NCBI GenBank assembly: GCA_903813345.2
Contig: CAIIXF020000011.1
Location: 27,770,166 to 27,834,165, forward strand
Length of the DNA stretch: 64,000 nucleotides
Reading direction: 5' to 3'
Source: Owenia fusiformis
Taxonomy: Eukaryota > Annelida > Polychaeta > Sabellida > Oweniidae
The position numbers were made by a program, and so were the translations under genes. The number at the start of each line of letters is the position of its first letter. Positions within the stretch are counted from its first letter, which is position 1. The notes under the pieces were generated by a model. That model ran no database searches, was not told the origin of the DNA, and saw only the letters and a list, made by a program, of their open reading frames with translations. Below, piece after piece: positions 12,301-22,900 of this stretch.

Positions 12301-12560
12301 GGCATTCCTACACGATCGACAGATGTAGAAATATTTCATCAAATTTATGGGCAAAAAATGAAAATAAAATTTGATTTTTTCACATCAAATTAGATTTCCC
12401 AAATCCAGTAGATTAGATTCCTCATTTTATGCTCCCTAATGATACTTAAAAACACTCACTTTGATTTGCCTACTGCACTGTCTCCTAAACATATTACTTT
12501 CACTTTATTATCACCATCTTCAGATTTTGAATCGTAGTCCGGCTGAGAACCGTCCGCCAT
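308..12560 (-). CDS. RABL2: RABL2-like small GTPase, 3' end outside window
   Basis: Seven coding exons read leftward on the minus strand: 12460-12560, 9926-9955, 8243-8322, 6453-6532, 2642-2753, 2201-2298, 308-391 (585 nt, 195 residues, every junction in phase with GT/AG ends). The product has the Rab-like 2 G motifs: P-loop GDSAVGKSK, DFWDTAGQERF with the catalytic Gln, NKID, and SASDGTNV. RABL2 is known as an atypical Rab that binds the IFT-B complex and regulates ciliary traffic; unlike true Rabs it lacks a prenylated C-terminal Cys motif, but that end lies off the window. The family is about 228 residues, so roughly 30 are missing. The start is the ATG at 12560, followed by an acidic/polar leader typical of the family. 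The divergently oriented neighbour is SON. Confidence 0.95.
1625..1815. mobile_element. 191-bp MITE with GTAGCC-type terminal inverted repeats
   Basis: Ends are near-perfect inverted repeats (CAGGCCCGTAGCCAGG on the left, CCTGCCTACGGGCCTG on the right) flanked by the 5-bp direct repeat CAAGT at 1620-1624 and 1816-1820, consistent with a target-site duplication. No coding capacity. It lies in the RABL2 intron downstream of exon 6. Confidence 0.8.
1932..2215 (-). repeat. Degenerate tandem array seeded on RABL2 exon 6 / 5' splice site
   Basis: On the minus strand the last codons of exon 6 plus its donor (GTAGTCAAA then GTGAG) recur as a degenerate repeat of about 20-28 bp through the first 260 bp of the following intron. 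Clear copies lie near 2094-2108, 2051-2065 and 1936-1953. The genuine exon end at 2201 is the most upstream unit. Divergence makes exact copy number uncertain (about ten). Confidence 0.7.
2201..2298 (-). CDS. RABL2: RABL2 exon 6
   Basis: 2 nt + 32 codons, ending in phase 0 at AAA before GTGAG. It encodes the G5 region (PFYFVSASDGTNVVK), which contacts the guanine base. The acceptor is AG at 2299-2300. Reading through the donor runs into the tandem array described at 1932-2215. Confidence 0.95.
2642..2753 (-). CDS. RABL2: RABL2 exon 5
   Basis: 37 codons + 1 nt. It encodes VFDTTRKITYKNL and ends with the G4 motif GNKID. The family has ANKID; the Gly before NKID is a mild departure. Acceptor at 2754-2756 (CAG), donor GT at 2640-2641. 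Confidence 0.95.
3046..3140 (+). pseudogene. Fragment of the 5' end of 28S rRNA
   Basis: About 95 bp match the universally conserved start of large-subunit rRNA, including TTAAGCATATCACTAAGCGG and GTAACGGCGAGTGAA. Flanks are not rDNA: no 5.8S/ITS2 precedes it and the continuation of 28S is absent. It sits in a RABL2 intron, so it is a dispersed fragment and not a functional rRNA gene. Confidence 0.85.
3330..3455 (-). repeat. Copy of a dispersed GTCACCAC...GTGGTGAC repeat family
   Basis: Minus-orientation copy of a repeat of roughly 150 bp seen at least seven times here. Its hallmarks are a 'GGCAGGTGGTG' block, a 'TTGTTATTGTCTCCAA' block and an end carrying a short palindrome of TCACCAC and GTGGTGA. 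No ORF; probably a MITE or SINE-like element. Confidence 0.6.
4684..4889. mobile_element. MITE with 15-bp perfect TIR (GATCTCCCC family)
   Basis: Ends are CAGTGATCTCCCCAG and its exact reverse complement CTGGGGAGATCACTG. The interior has repeated 'GGTGGGTGCAAA' phrases. A second copy in the opposite orientation lies at 19100-19303 and a right-end fragment at about 5180-5318. The flanks do not show a clear target duplication. Confidence 0.75.
5180..5318. mobile_element. Truncated copy of the GATCTCCCC MITE
   Basis: Contains the 'GGGTGCAAATAG' interior phrases and the right terminus ATGCTGGGGAGATCACTTA, without the left terminus. Confidence 0.55.
6104..6292. mobile_element. MITE with TACAGTAAAACCT ends and GTGTTCACT interior
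   Basis: Left end TACAGTAAAACCTGTTC and right end GAGGGGTTTTACTGTA form inverted repeats. The interior consists of several 'GTGTTCACTA' phrases. Related degenerate copies are at 2870-2950 and 25668-25850. Confidence 0.65.
6453..6532 (-). CDS. RABL2: RABL2 exon 4
   Basis: 2 nt + 26 codons. It encodes the switch II/G3 block FWDTAGQERFSSMHPSYYH, then AHACIL. The Asp of DFWDTAG is split G|AT across the upstream junction. Gln is retained, so a GTPase-competent site is predicted. Confidence 0.96.
6647..8095. mobile_element. 1.45-kb non-autonomous element with repeated internal modules
   Basis: Bounded by the perfect 14-bp inverted repeat TATCGCACTTTGAA / TTCAAAGTGCGATA. Inside, a module of about 600 bp (phrases 'CCTAATCAGATCTTGGCA', 'CAAAATGGCCACC', 'TTTCAAGTTGAACGG') is present twice plus partial copies, ending in a (CCCG)n-like tract near 8010-8050. 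There is no meaningful ORF. It lies within the RABL2 intron between exons 3 and 4. Confidence 0.75.
8243..8322 (-). CDS. RABL2: RABL2 exon 3
   Basis: 1 nt + 26 codons + 1 nt. It encodes QPQQLSTFALTLFRYK, the switch I-like segment characteristic of RABL2 (family: PQQLSTYALTLYKH). Donor GT at 8241-8242, acceptor AG at 8323-8324. Confidence 0.96.
8880..8995 (-). repeat. Copy of the GTCACCAC...GTGGTGAC repeat family
   Basis: Minus orientation, with ATGCAAAATGTCAACAC, CTGCCATTTGTTACAAA and a terminal GTCACCACTTCTGGAGGTGAC near-palindrome region. Confidence 0.5.
9558..9658. repeat. Short inverted-repeat element (GCTGTTCT...AGAACAGC)
   Basis: Arms at 9558-9580 (GCTGTTCTTTTTTACTCCC) and 9639-9658 (GGGGAGTAAAATAGAACAGC) are mostly complementary around a 58-bp interior. 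MITE-like. Confidence 0.5.
9774..9832. repeat. Perfect 19-bp inverted repeat with 21-nt loop
   Basis: The arm GGAATAAATAATGATAGGC at 9774-9792 is exactly reverse-complemented at 9814-9832. Transcribed from either strand it would fold into a 59-nt hairpin. It lies in RABL2 intron 2, 94 bp from the microexon. Confidence 0.8.
9926..9955 (-). CDS. RABL2: RABL2 exon 2 (30-nt microexon)
   Basis: 1 nt + 9 codons (LVERFLMDG) + 2 nt, completing Lys of GKSK upstream and Tyr of DGY downstream. Acceptor AG at 9956-9957, donor GT at 9924-9925. It matches family residues LMERFLMDG directly after the P-loop. Confidence 0.94.
9956..12459 (-). other. RABL2 intron 1, no gene seen
   Basis: About 2.5 kb of AT-rich sequence. 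The only structure noticed is a small 'AGACTCTGGAGTCTAA' palindromic cluster at about 11346-11420. Short ORFs here look random. Confidence 0.6.
12460..12560 (-). CDS. RABL2: RABL2 exon 1 with start codon
   Basis: 33 codons + 2 nt. It begins MADGSQPDYDSKSEDG and continues into KVKVICLGDSAVGKS, the G1 P-loop. The ATG is the first in frame and the local context is AAAAAATGGCG. The donor GTGAG follows at 12459. Confidence 0.96.
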
Positions 12561-13965
12561 TTTTTTGTCTAGAAAATATGTGGCGCGTTGCACCATGGGA
12601 TATTTTCCTAAATAGGTCAATATTGAAAAGGGGATTCCCCATCGAAAATGAAAGTACTTATCTAAGTATCAAATAGTTTACTTGGAAAATGATGAACTAA
12701 TTTTTGAAAGAAATGTATATTGTGGACATGTCAGAGATCTTATGGAGCTCTAACCAATCCATCTATGTCAATAATCTGGAAACGGCTAATAAGACATTCT
12801 TAAAAGCAGATATATAATTTAGTGATAGAATTTGAAAATAATATAATTTAAACAAAAAATACAGATGTCACCCAGTCTGTCATTTGTCCTTACACAGATT
12901 ATCAATGAAAAAACACAAGGTTGAACTTTCAAATGTTGGAAAAACAGACACTTTCTAAACAAAGATAAAATACCTCAATGATACTTTTCTTTAGATGATT
13001 ATTTGTTTAAACATTTTGGATATGGAGTTGCAAAATGAATAACATTTTCCTTGGTCCTTGTGTAATTTCAAAATGTCTAGCAGCATAGATTGTAGGATGA
13101 GACTGGAAAGAATTAGGATAAAAACAAGCTTTATTTATTGTATTTGGATATCAATGGTCATCTCAGAAGACACATCTCATCAAAAAAGCACAAAAATATG
13201 ACTTTAGCCCACTCTAAATATTATGTTTAACCTTGGAATAATGGTTTAGTATTCCCAGGTTTAACATTGATTTCTAGGAAGTGTCTTTGGAAAGCTTCTA
13301 TGTACCAAATCAAATTATGTTAAGTTATTTGTTTTATGCTATTTAACATTAAGCAGTATCTGATCATATGTAAATATTTATACATAGCATCATGTCTTGT
13401 ACTCATGTCCTTTATGTTATATTGAAGTTTAAGCTTAGACAATCTCAGATTTGGCCTAATTGGCAATAATTCCATAAAGTTGAAGTTTTTTTCAACTTGC
13501 ATCTTGTCCAATTTGACTTAGAACCAAAACATTTGTGCATTCTTAAAATGTATCATCTTCAATGGTTATACTGTTTCTTTACAAAGCATTTTAACGATAA
13601 GCTTTTTAACAAAGGAGTTACAATAAGCTAGTAAAATAACATGTATTAATTTTTGTTAAAAGGAAAACATGTTTAAAAATGTTTCCAATATTTGTTTTTA
13701 TTGTTGTTATTTTCTTTTGATTCTATTGTCTGTATTGTTCACTAGCTGATTTATTTCTCAATTTTATCTTTTTCGTGTAAAATCACTTAAATGTGAAATG
13801 CTTCTAAAAGAGAGCTGTTCAGTTGTTGAACGTAGTTTCGGTTTCGCTTTGAAATTGATTTGGGGCTTGTCATCTTTTCAGCATCCAATGAAATCCTGTC
13901 ATTGATTCACTTAGAATGGCGATGAAAATGCTCGATGCCTGTAATTACTAGAAGAAAACGTTATT
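12561..13965. promoter_or_regulatory. Divergent spacer between RABL2 and SON
   Basis: The RABL2 ATG (minus) and the SON ATG (plus) point away from each other across 1.4 kb, so both promoters must lie here or in 5' UTR introns. The block nearest SON (13800-13960) is less AT-rich. No TATA box, X-box or other element could be assigned by eye. Confidence 0.5.
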
Positions 13966-13997
13966 ATGGATAAACATAAGCTTAAAAGACATTCCAG
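13966..13997 (+). CDS. SON: SON exon 1 (candidate start exon)
   Basis: Encodes MDKHKLKRHS plus AG, followed by the donor GTATGT. The phase (2 nt carried over) exactly fits the T that opens exon 2. It was chosen because it supplies the only phase-compatible ATG with a good donor seen upstream of exon 2. It does not resemble the vertebrate first exon, so this is inference. Confidence 0.6.
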
Positions 13998-16900
13998 GTA
14001 TGTTCTAGACTAGCCTCATTATCGATGGTTCAATTTGCAACAGTATTTAGATTTCCGTAACTCGAGATTAGGGAAAGAATCGATGTTTTATGATGAAATT
14101 TTGCCTTTTTTTAAAAATATTTCACCGAGTGAAATTGATGAATTTGATTGAATCCTAGAAAGCTTATGTAACACAGTCTGAATGTGTAAAGTGATGCCTA
14201 TTTAACAGTGAACATGGTATTTAGGTCGACAACAATGGCTAGATTTACCTCTTTCAAAAGCTGCTGACTGGTCTTATCAGCCACTGCAGAATCGGCTAAA
14301 ACTGAAATCAGCTGCTTACTTTATCATCATCATCATCATCATCATCATATTTAGGAGGGTGAGGTGTAATCCTGTGTTATCCTCCCTTCTGATCATTTGT
14401 TTGTTACATGACATATTTATTGACAGTTTTAATTTCTTTGGTATTTTATTTCCCAAAGACAGTTAATTGTGTTGATTATTTTTAAAAGTGACGGGTTGTA
14501 TCAAATGTGAATCAAAACATGGACAGAATCTAGTGTAGTGTAAACTGGTCATCCTAGGTCTGTCTTCTACATGTCTGGGTGGTAGTGGGAGTCGACCTTT
14601 GCTTTAAAATCATCTAGCGTCAGGGCAGATACAGCATTTTCTGGGAGGTTGTTTCAGTCGTCTACTATGCGCTGACTGAATGACCCTTGTCGTAGGGCCA
14701 GATTACATCGACCTTTAAAGAATTTCTGGCTGTGGCCTCTTGTGCTGGTGTGGCTTGGGGTAAAGAAGTGGGATGATTCTATCTTGTCTATGCCGTTCAT
14801 TATCTTGTAAACTTGGATTAAATCTCCTCTTTTCCTCCTGTATGTCATTGGGAATAGGTGTAGTTGTTTCAGTCGCTCTTCATAGGGTAGATCAGACATG
14901 CCAGTGATGAGTTTGGTGGCTCGCCTTTGGATTTTCTCGATCTTGTTGATGTCCATTTGGTATCTTGGGTTCCAGGCTACTGTGCAGTATTCTAGGTGGG
15001 GTCGGACAAGGGTTGTGTATAGGGGGAGGAATATATCAGCGTCTTTATTAGAGAATGTTCTTTTGATTGCACCCAAGATCTTATTGGCTTTGTTGACACA
15101 GTTGGATACATGGTCGTGAAACTTTAACTCCAAATAGCCCTCATTTCCATCCTCAGTTTGGGAAAGTCTGTAAGTTCTGTGCCAATCTGAACTGGTCTGC
15201 ATTCTCAAGTGGATGTTTTCTACTGAGAAACAAAAATGGCCGTTTTGATAGAATTCACAACTTATAAGCCCGGTATACACCAATGGGGCAAGTTGGGACC
15301 TCCATTGACTTAACATTGCGTGAGACCACGTGGGACTTCTTTGGATTTTGCCCCATGGAGTCTGTCCTATCTTGCCTCATCGAGAATGAACATGTTCATT
15401 CTTTCCATGGGGCATCGTGGGATTTTTGATCACATGACATGTTGTGTGAAGTCCAACATATACCAATGGGGCACGGTGGGATTTGATGGGACTCCGGGGG
15501 GCTTGATGGGTCTCCATGGGGCACGATGGGGCAAAGTCATCAAGGTCCCATGGGACTTCATGGGGCAAGATGGGACTCGATGGGGCAAGTGGGATTTTGC
15601 CCCATTGGTGTATACCAGGTTTAATGGCGTTTTATATTCTTGATTGCTTTGAAATATTTTATTCAGTAATGACCAAATTGTACAATAAAATTGTTGAAAT
15701 GATAAAATGATGGAGCTGATGAACTTTAAAAAATAAGAATGTTTCTATGTCAATTTTCAATATTTCGATTCAAGTTAAGAAAAGATCAAGTAAGTTTCCA
15801 AAACAACTGAACCTGCCTCACTTCACTTTAAACAGATATGTTAGGAAGCCAAACTGATTGCTTCATACCATATTTTGTAGGTAGTAAATGAACAGCATAC
15901 ACACATGTAATTTACAATCATGTTCTTAATTCCTGCTTTCTGAACTTCCAGTGAGAATCTGGATGACATCCCTATGCCAAAAACAACGGATGCAAGGGTC
16001 AAAATAATGAGACATAAAAAGGATACCACGGATAAGAATTCTGATAAAAATGACACAAATCCTAAAGAGGTAAAAGAAGAAAGAAGTGTTACAAGTTCTG
16101 GTCACAAAGATGATACTAAAGGAAAAGATGTAGAAATGAAAGTTGTTGATGATTTATTTCAGGAATTTTTGTCTAAAAAGTTGGAAGATATAGAAAAAAA
16201 TCCAACCATCAAAATTGAATCGGAAACAAAATCATCTAACTTAAAAGAAACTGATAAAGTTAAAGTAAGTAAACATAAAAACCCACCCAGCAGTAAGGTC
16301 AGAGATAATGGCCATTCCAGCAGTAGCAAAGAGCCTGATGTTAAGAAAGAGATCACAAAAGATGGTCACAAATCTTCGAAAGATAAACATTCTGAATCTG
16401 AAACAAAAAGAAAAGACAGTAAAGAGAAGAGTAAAAAACATAAAAAGCACAAAAGTAAAGACAAATCTAGGAAAAAGCATAAAAAGGATAAAAAGCATAA
16501 ACATAAAAAGTCACATAAATCTGACAAAAAAACTGTTGCTCCACCAGTGAAAGTGCCATCTGTGATGGCCTTGGAGTCTGATTCCAGCGATTCAAGCTCA
16601 AGTAGTGAAGGTAATGCCCAAGATGACTCATTTTATAAATCATACAACGAACAATTAGGAAAGACCAACTTAGACATCCCTACTATAGACATCAAGAAAA
16701 CTGTAACGTTGAATAGAGAAAATATTACAATAAAAGTGAAAAATGATCCTTCGGATGAACCACAGAAAAGAACAATTGAGAAGGGAGGGGATACAAAAGA
16801 AATAAAATCTCTTGAGTCTGATAAAGAAAAGGAGCAAAGGTATAGGAATAGTATACTTAGCAGACTAGGTAGAAAGAAAGACAATGACTCTGAAGCTGTT

Positions 16901-19900
16901 CTAACTTGCAAACTTCCCCCACCAGATTCCACACCTAAACTCAGTATTCATAGCAGGCTTGGAAAAAAGCCAGACTCTGTAAAAGAAAAATCACATAGAA
17001 TAGGTGATATACCAAAATTAAAGTCTGATACTAAAGAGAGACCCAAGACACCCCCTTGTAGTAAAAGTACCAAGAAGCAGCATAGTGATGATGATGATAC
17101 AACAAAGTCACTACCAGAGGCAAAGCCCAGTATCTTGAGTCGACTTGGTAAGAAACCAGATGTAGAAACGAATAAGGCCTCACCTTTTGCTGTGCCAAAG
17201 ATACCAGTAGAAAGGGTAAAAAAGGATTCTCTATCAAAAATTGATGAAAAACCACCATCCAAAGAACAGTCAGTTGTGAATAATCGTGAGAGAAAAGTTG
17301 GCGACAAGAAAACTAGTGTCATACATGTTGTTGGCGTCAAATCTAAAGTTCCATCCTTGCCTACTATGGTTCCTCATCCCTCTGAAGCCTCAGCCCCCAC
17401 CAATGGCAAACAAACTAGTGCTGAGGTCAGTGCTTCAGTAGATGCATTCCTGAACTCACTAGGTTCTGAACTTACAAAAACGTCAACTGGAAATGTGTTT
17501 GAGACACCTCAGGCTCCAGCTGCTACAGTGAAGAAGCCATCAACAGGGTTTAAGATAGGTCTGAAGTTGTCTGATACAACGGCTGAACTCATATCTTCAG
17601 GGACTATTGTGGAGAATGACCCCAAGAAACAAAGTTTAGAAGAAGGTAAAATTAAGCAAGTAAATTTTATTCAGTGTCTAGTACTGAGGGAAACATTCTT
17701 GCGAATCTGTATGTAAAAAGAGTAATAATGAAGCTGATTACTGTACTGGCCTTGCATCAAGTTTTTGATTATGTATTGATCATTTCTTTACCCGATAAAT
17801 AAACATACTCAGCCAAGGTCCTTCCTGTTTTTTTCAGGAAACAAGAATAATTGGCATTTTTAGGCAAAATTTTGAGCTTAAAATAGCACACCCATCACCC
17901 TCTCTGAATTATAGCCACCCTCTTGATTAAAGCTGTTTTTTACCCCGATTCTCCACCAACCTATGTAACATGGTCATATGAGAGCAGTGTTCGCGTTGAC
18001 GCCGTTTTTTGCCATTTTTACGGAAATTTCAGAAAGTTGGACGTAAAAATCAAAATCAACTTACGTCCCTAGGACGCAAAAATTATAAACTGCTTCAAGA
18101 TAACTTTTACTGCAGCACAGTAGCGGTGAAACATGATTTTCATCAAGATTTTCAAACTCACTACCTTGATATACGAGCAATGATCCAGGTATATTTATAT
18201 CGACAAATCTGATTGGCTATCATGACTACCGAAGATTAACAGGGTTTCCAGTATGAGACATGGATTTTGATTGGTTCCGATATATTCCGGAAAATGCCGC
18301 AATCGAAATGGAAGATCAAAACATACAATATTGCAGAAATCCCCTGTGGTTCCCCACAAATTGAAAAGATTGTTTTTCACGATTATCTTTATCATTTCCA
18401 CTAGAAACCATTATGATCTAATGTTATACATCAAGATAAATGTTTAATGATAGATCGAGGTTTTTCATCTAAAAGTCTTCAGAATAAGGAGAAATGTTTA
18501 TAATAAAAAGAAGCAAAAGTTCACGACCTTGACATGACCTTCAAGATCGCAGGTTTGTAAAATGTGAAAACAAAACTCTTAATTTGAGCATTTCCTTTAT
18601 TCATTTCGGACTATTTTGGTATAACATTACTTAAGAATTGTGTAAAAAGGACCCAGTGATAGATATTTATCGGGAGGATGCATCAAATTACAATATATGT
18701 CATTTTTATCCCATTATAGTGTAAGCACTCTATTATCGCCCACTTTATTTTCACTTTCACAATATTTCTTGAACTTTGTGAAGAAATAAGAGGGACGCAA
18801 AAAAATAAGATGGGGACTCAAATTTTTCAAATGGGTTGCGTCCCTGGGACTCAGAAATTTTAATGGCCAGCGCGAACACTGTGAGAGAGCTGAAAAAGCA
18901 TCTGATTGGATGCAGTGTTGATCTTTTTTTCTTGTAGGTGAGCTGACGCCAGATACAGAAGATGAATCCAGTTCTAGCTCAGATTCAGAATCAGGTTTGC
19001 TTCTTTGTTTGAATAAGTCTAATGCACATAATCAAGAAGTTTAAAGAATTGTATTAACATGGTAATCTTCAAAAATGAATGATATTGTAAAATAAAATGC
19101 AGTGATCTCCCCAGCATTAAAGCAAGTGGGCGCTGCCCCCATCTTAGATTTTGAAAATGGGCTTGCGCCCACCTGAAAATCCATTTGCACCCACTTCAAA
19201 ATGAGAAAAATCATGAAAAATTGGCATATTTTGACCAATTATGGTCTGAATTGTGAAAATGAGAATCTTGCACCCACTTAAAAAAATCCTTTGGCCATCA
19301 CTGAAATGACTGTTATTTGTCCCTAACCCAAACATGTTTATAATCAAGAATTTGAGATTGTACCATTCTCTATACAAATTCATATTAAGTTTGACATTGA
19401 TCTTCATGAAATGTTTCCAGGTTCAGTGAGCCATGACAATGGTTTCTATGGCGACGGCGAGATAGACTCTGATGGTGAACCTGTTGACAAGAGAAAGAAA
19501 CGTAAAAAACATCGCAAGAAGAAAGACAGGAAGGAGAAAAAGGACAAAAAAGAGAGGAGTAGGGAACGGAGCAGATCTAAACGTAAAACTTCCAGGGATA
19601 GGTGAGAAGTTGTTTTCATACCATATATGGAGTGATCTATCCCAGATCTCACCTGGATCTTTTTGTGACAAGGAAACACAATGCACAACTCACACTAGAT
19701 GTACATATTAAAAATCATAACATTAATATTTGTTCTTGTACCTTGTATATGTCAATTTTAATTTTTAAAAGCCTATTCGTGAAAACTTTGATGCTTTTCT
19801 GACCTGAGATTTATTGAAACAATGTAATTCATTGAATTATTAATTGCTGTAGGTCAAGGAGTCCCAAGCGGTCTAAGCGGTCATCTTCCAAGGAGAGGCG

Positions 19901-22900
19901 GTCATACGACAAGGACAGTGGAGTGTGGAGAGACTCGGATAGAACAAGACGGCACTCTAGGGAAAGAGACTACGATTCATCAAGAAAGAGGAGGTCAGAA
20001 CTACATTAAATAACAAATAATATTATACTGTATAATACCCTTGAGGCTTCTTTCAATAAAGGGAAAATTAAATAAAAAATAATATTATACTGTATAATAC
20101 CCTTGAGGTTTCTTTCAATAAAGGGAAAATTAAATAACAAACAATATACTGTATAATACCCTTGAGGCTTCTTTCAATAAAGGGAAAATTAAATAAAAGA
20201 TAATATTATACTGAATAATACCCTTGAGGCTACTTTCAATAAAGGAAAAATTAAATAACAAATTATATTATACTGTATAATGCCCTTGAGGCTACTTTCA
20301 ATAAAGGGAAAATTAAATAACAAATTATATTATACTGTATAATACCCTTGAGGCTTCTTTCAATAAAGGGAAAATTGAATAAAAAATAATATTATACTGT
20401 ATAATACCCTTGAGGCTTCTTTCAATAAAGGGAAAATTAAATAAAAAATGATATTATACTGAATATTACCCTTGAGGCTACTTTCAATAAAGACCATTTG
20501 ACCATTTGCTACCAGATTTTCATTGAGATAATGTTACAAATTGATAATAGAGATAGCGAGAAAGGAGATATGATAGTTGTCACAATGCTTTATAGATGGC
20601 ATAAGTGTACTTTTGCTTCAAAGTTTAATATTCTAACCCTGTCCATAAATCTGGTGTTTTGTTGATGTTAAAAATGAAATAAAGTAGAAGTTTGGCACAT
20701 AAACATAACTATATGTGCAAAGTGTCAAAAAATAAAAACAAAACAAGTTTCATGAGAACTATATCTAGAAAAATATCTGTAATTGAAGACTGAAATATCC
20801 ATTTCTAATGGCAAAAAATGAGTTCAATTCAAGAAAAATCGTGGATTGATAATTTCTTTCAGAAAAAATCAGGAATTTCTCAGATCTTCCTTGATCTTCT
20901 AATGTTTTCATGAGATGAAATACATTCCTGCAAAAGTCAAGGTGGACTTCATGCTGATGTAAACAATTTAAATGATGTTATATTAATCATCATAAAGAAA
21001 CATTATCTAATAGACTGACATAAATATGTGTTTTCCACAACCAACTGGAGATATTTCATGACTAAAGTACAGTGTACTCATTATTTGCCTGATTTCAAAG
21101 GAATATTGTCGTTAGCTATCATATGATAAGTTCATATTGTAGGTTGAAAAAGGTCATTGACACCATATATGAAACATTCAAAAAGAAACCGCCAGGAAAA
21201 CCTCTCGCCATAATAATCTAGGTAGAGTTTACTCAGATGTTTCCTGCTGTAAGGTTTTAAGGTTGTAAGGTTTTAAGGTTTCCTGCTTCAAGGTTTTAAG
21301 GTTTTCTGTTGTAAGGTTTTCATAAATGGAGAAATGTATACAGCTCAATTAGAGAAACACAAACAATCTGTATGTCATACACATTAAGTAACTCATCAAT
21401 ACTCTCCACTGCATCACCTTGAATTTAAAATCCATCATTCTATCTATCATTCTATCAATCAATCTACCACCCATGAGTACTCCAGGCCTATAGGAGGAAA
21501 GTATGTTTTATCATACAGACAACTCCTTGATGCTTCCGATAACCAGATAGCTCATAAACTGTTCCGCAATCTCTCAGTTTATTTCTTAAGATTAATGTCT
21601 GTAAATATTGGAACACCTTCCACCTGTTTAGATTACAAGCCACTTCACTTTTAGTAACCGATCCACAAAGAATGGATTCTTCTTTCACAGGGCGTGCATA
21701 AAGGGTTAATTCAGCTGGCTTGTTTTGATCTTTCCTGTCCGATATTAAATCATCGTGTAACTTTACAGTTAAGACGTTACCTATTTCTGATGATTTAAAG
21801 CTTGTAACATTCATTTGTACATGTTTGTGAAGAAAGATCTGAAGATTTTAGTGAATGGTTTCTCATATATTATATATTATACAAATGATCACGTGGAATG
21901 GGAATTTTTAGGGTGTGTCACATGGGGAAAGATATTGTGGTTAAAGTACCATTTGCATTCCTTCGACTTTGCTTCTTAAAAGAGAGCTTCGTCTTCAATT
22001 TCAGTTTACAATAAAAATCTGAACTCACCTAGCCATTCAAAGCTTGTCGTCGAAATATGGATGATTTCTATTATATGGTTATTTCCTCTGACGTCATCGC
22101 AAAGTTAATGAGCAAGCATTTAGCATGTGTTGCTTCCAGCTCGCTGATTGGTTGAGTAAAAGATCAGTGTAATATGTTTGAAATGATTTATGACCCAGGC
22201 TGCTGCACGCATAGGTTGTGTTGTGGGGTCGGGGCTACTAAACTGTAATTAGGTCAGTAGCCATTTGCCCAAAAGCCGCTTAAAAAGGGTAGTTTAATTT
22301 CCAAAATACCTTATGGATAAATTATATACTGTTGGAAAGCTTATACATGTATACTCAGGTGTATGGAGCCAGGACTAAATAAGGCTTCAGAGTTGTACGT
22401 TTTTTAGGAAAAGCTATTGTAGCAGGTGCTTGTTACTAACTGGGCTATAAACATGATTTTCACGTTTTCGTCTATAACTCTATCAGTTAAATACAGTATA
22501 GTCCATACTAGGCAGAGGGTAGTTTGTAACTAGACTCTGTACGCAGGGTATGGTTAAAGGTGCTTGATTAAGGAGCTGAGTTAACCTTGTTTTCACTTCA
22601 CCAACACTTGTTTATTTCAAATGTTGAAGCTTTATTTTGTCTGTTGAAAACAAGATATGACAGTTTGTTCCTTTTGTTTAGAATCTGTTAGTAACTCTTA
22701 CATGGGAAAATGGAAGTTTCCTGTTTGTTAATAATTCCTGTCGGAACATCTCATATGTGAGAAATGTTTACCAGGTATGCTTATATAAAACTGACGTTTG
22801 CTTACATCTGACTGTTATTAAAATCCATAATGAACATCTCTCTGTTAAAAAGGATATGAAGAATAGAGAACTAAAAATACAGAATTAAATCTCAAGTTTA

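Noticed and set aside
14654-15316. 220-residue minus ORF as a host gene
   Set aside because: It is a LINE reverse-transcriptase C-terminus fused at its upstream end to MITE sequence and interrupted by a stop.
15974-15976. ATG at 15974 as the SON start
   Set aside because: It lies 22 bases inside an exon whose phase fits the upstream exon 13966-13997; kept as the fallback start if that exon proves wrong.
16159-17340. Hydrophobic Phe/Leu/Ser-rich minus ORFs opposite SON exon 2
   Set aside because: Antisense shadows of Lys/Ser/Asp-rich coding sequence.
17646-17716. SON exon 2 running to its own stop
   Set aside because: Possible as a retained-intron isoform, but the GTAAAA donor in phase with exon 3 and the continuing SON domains favour splicing.
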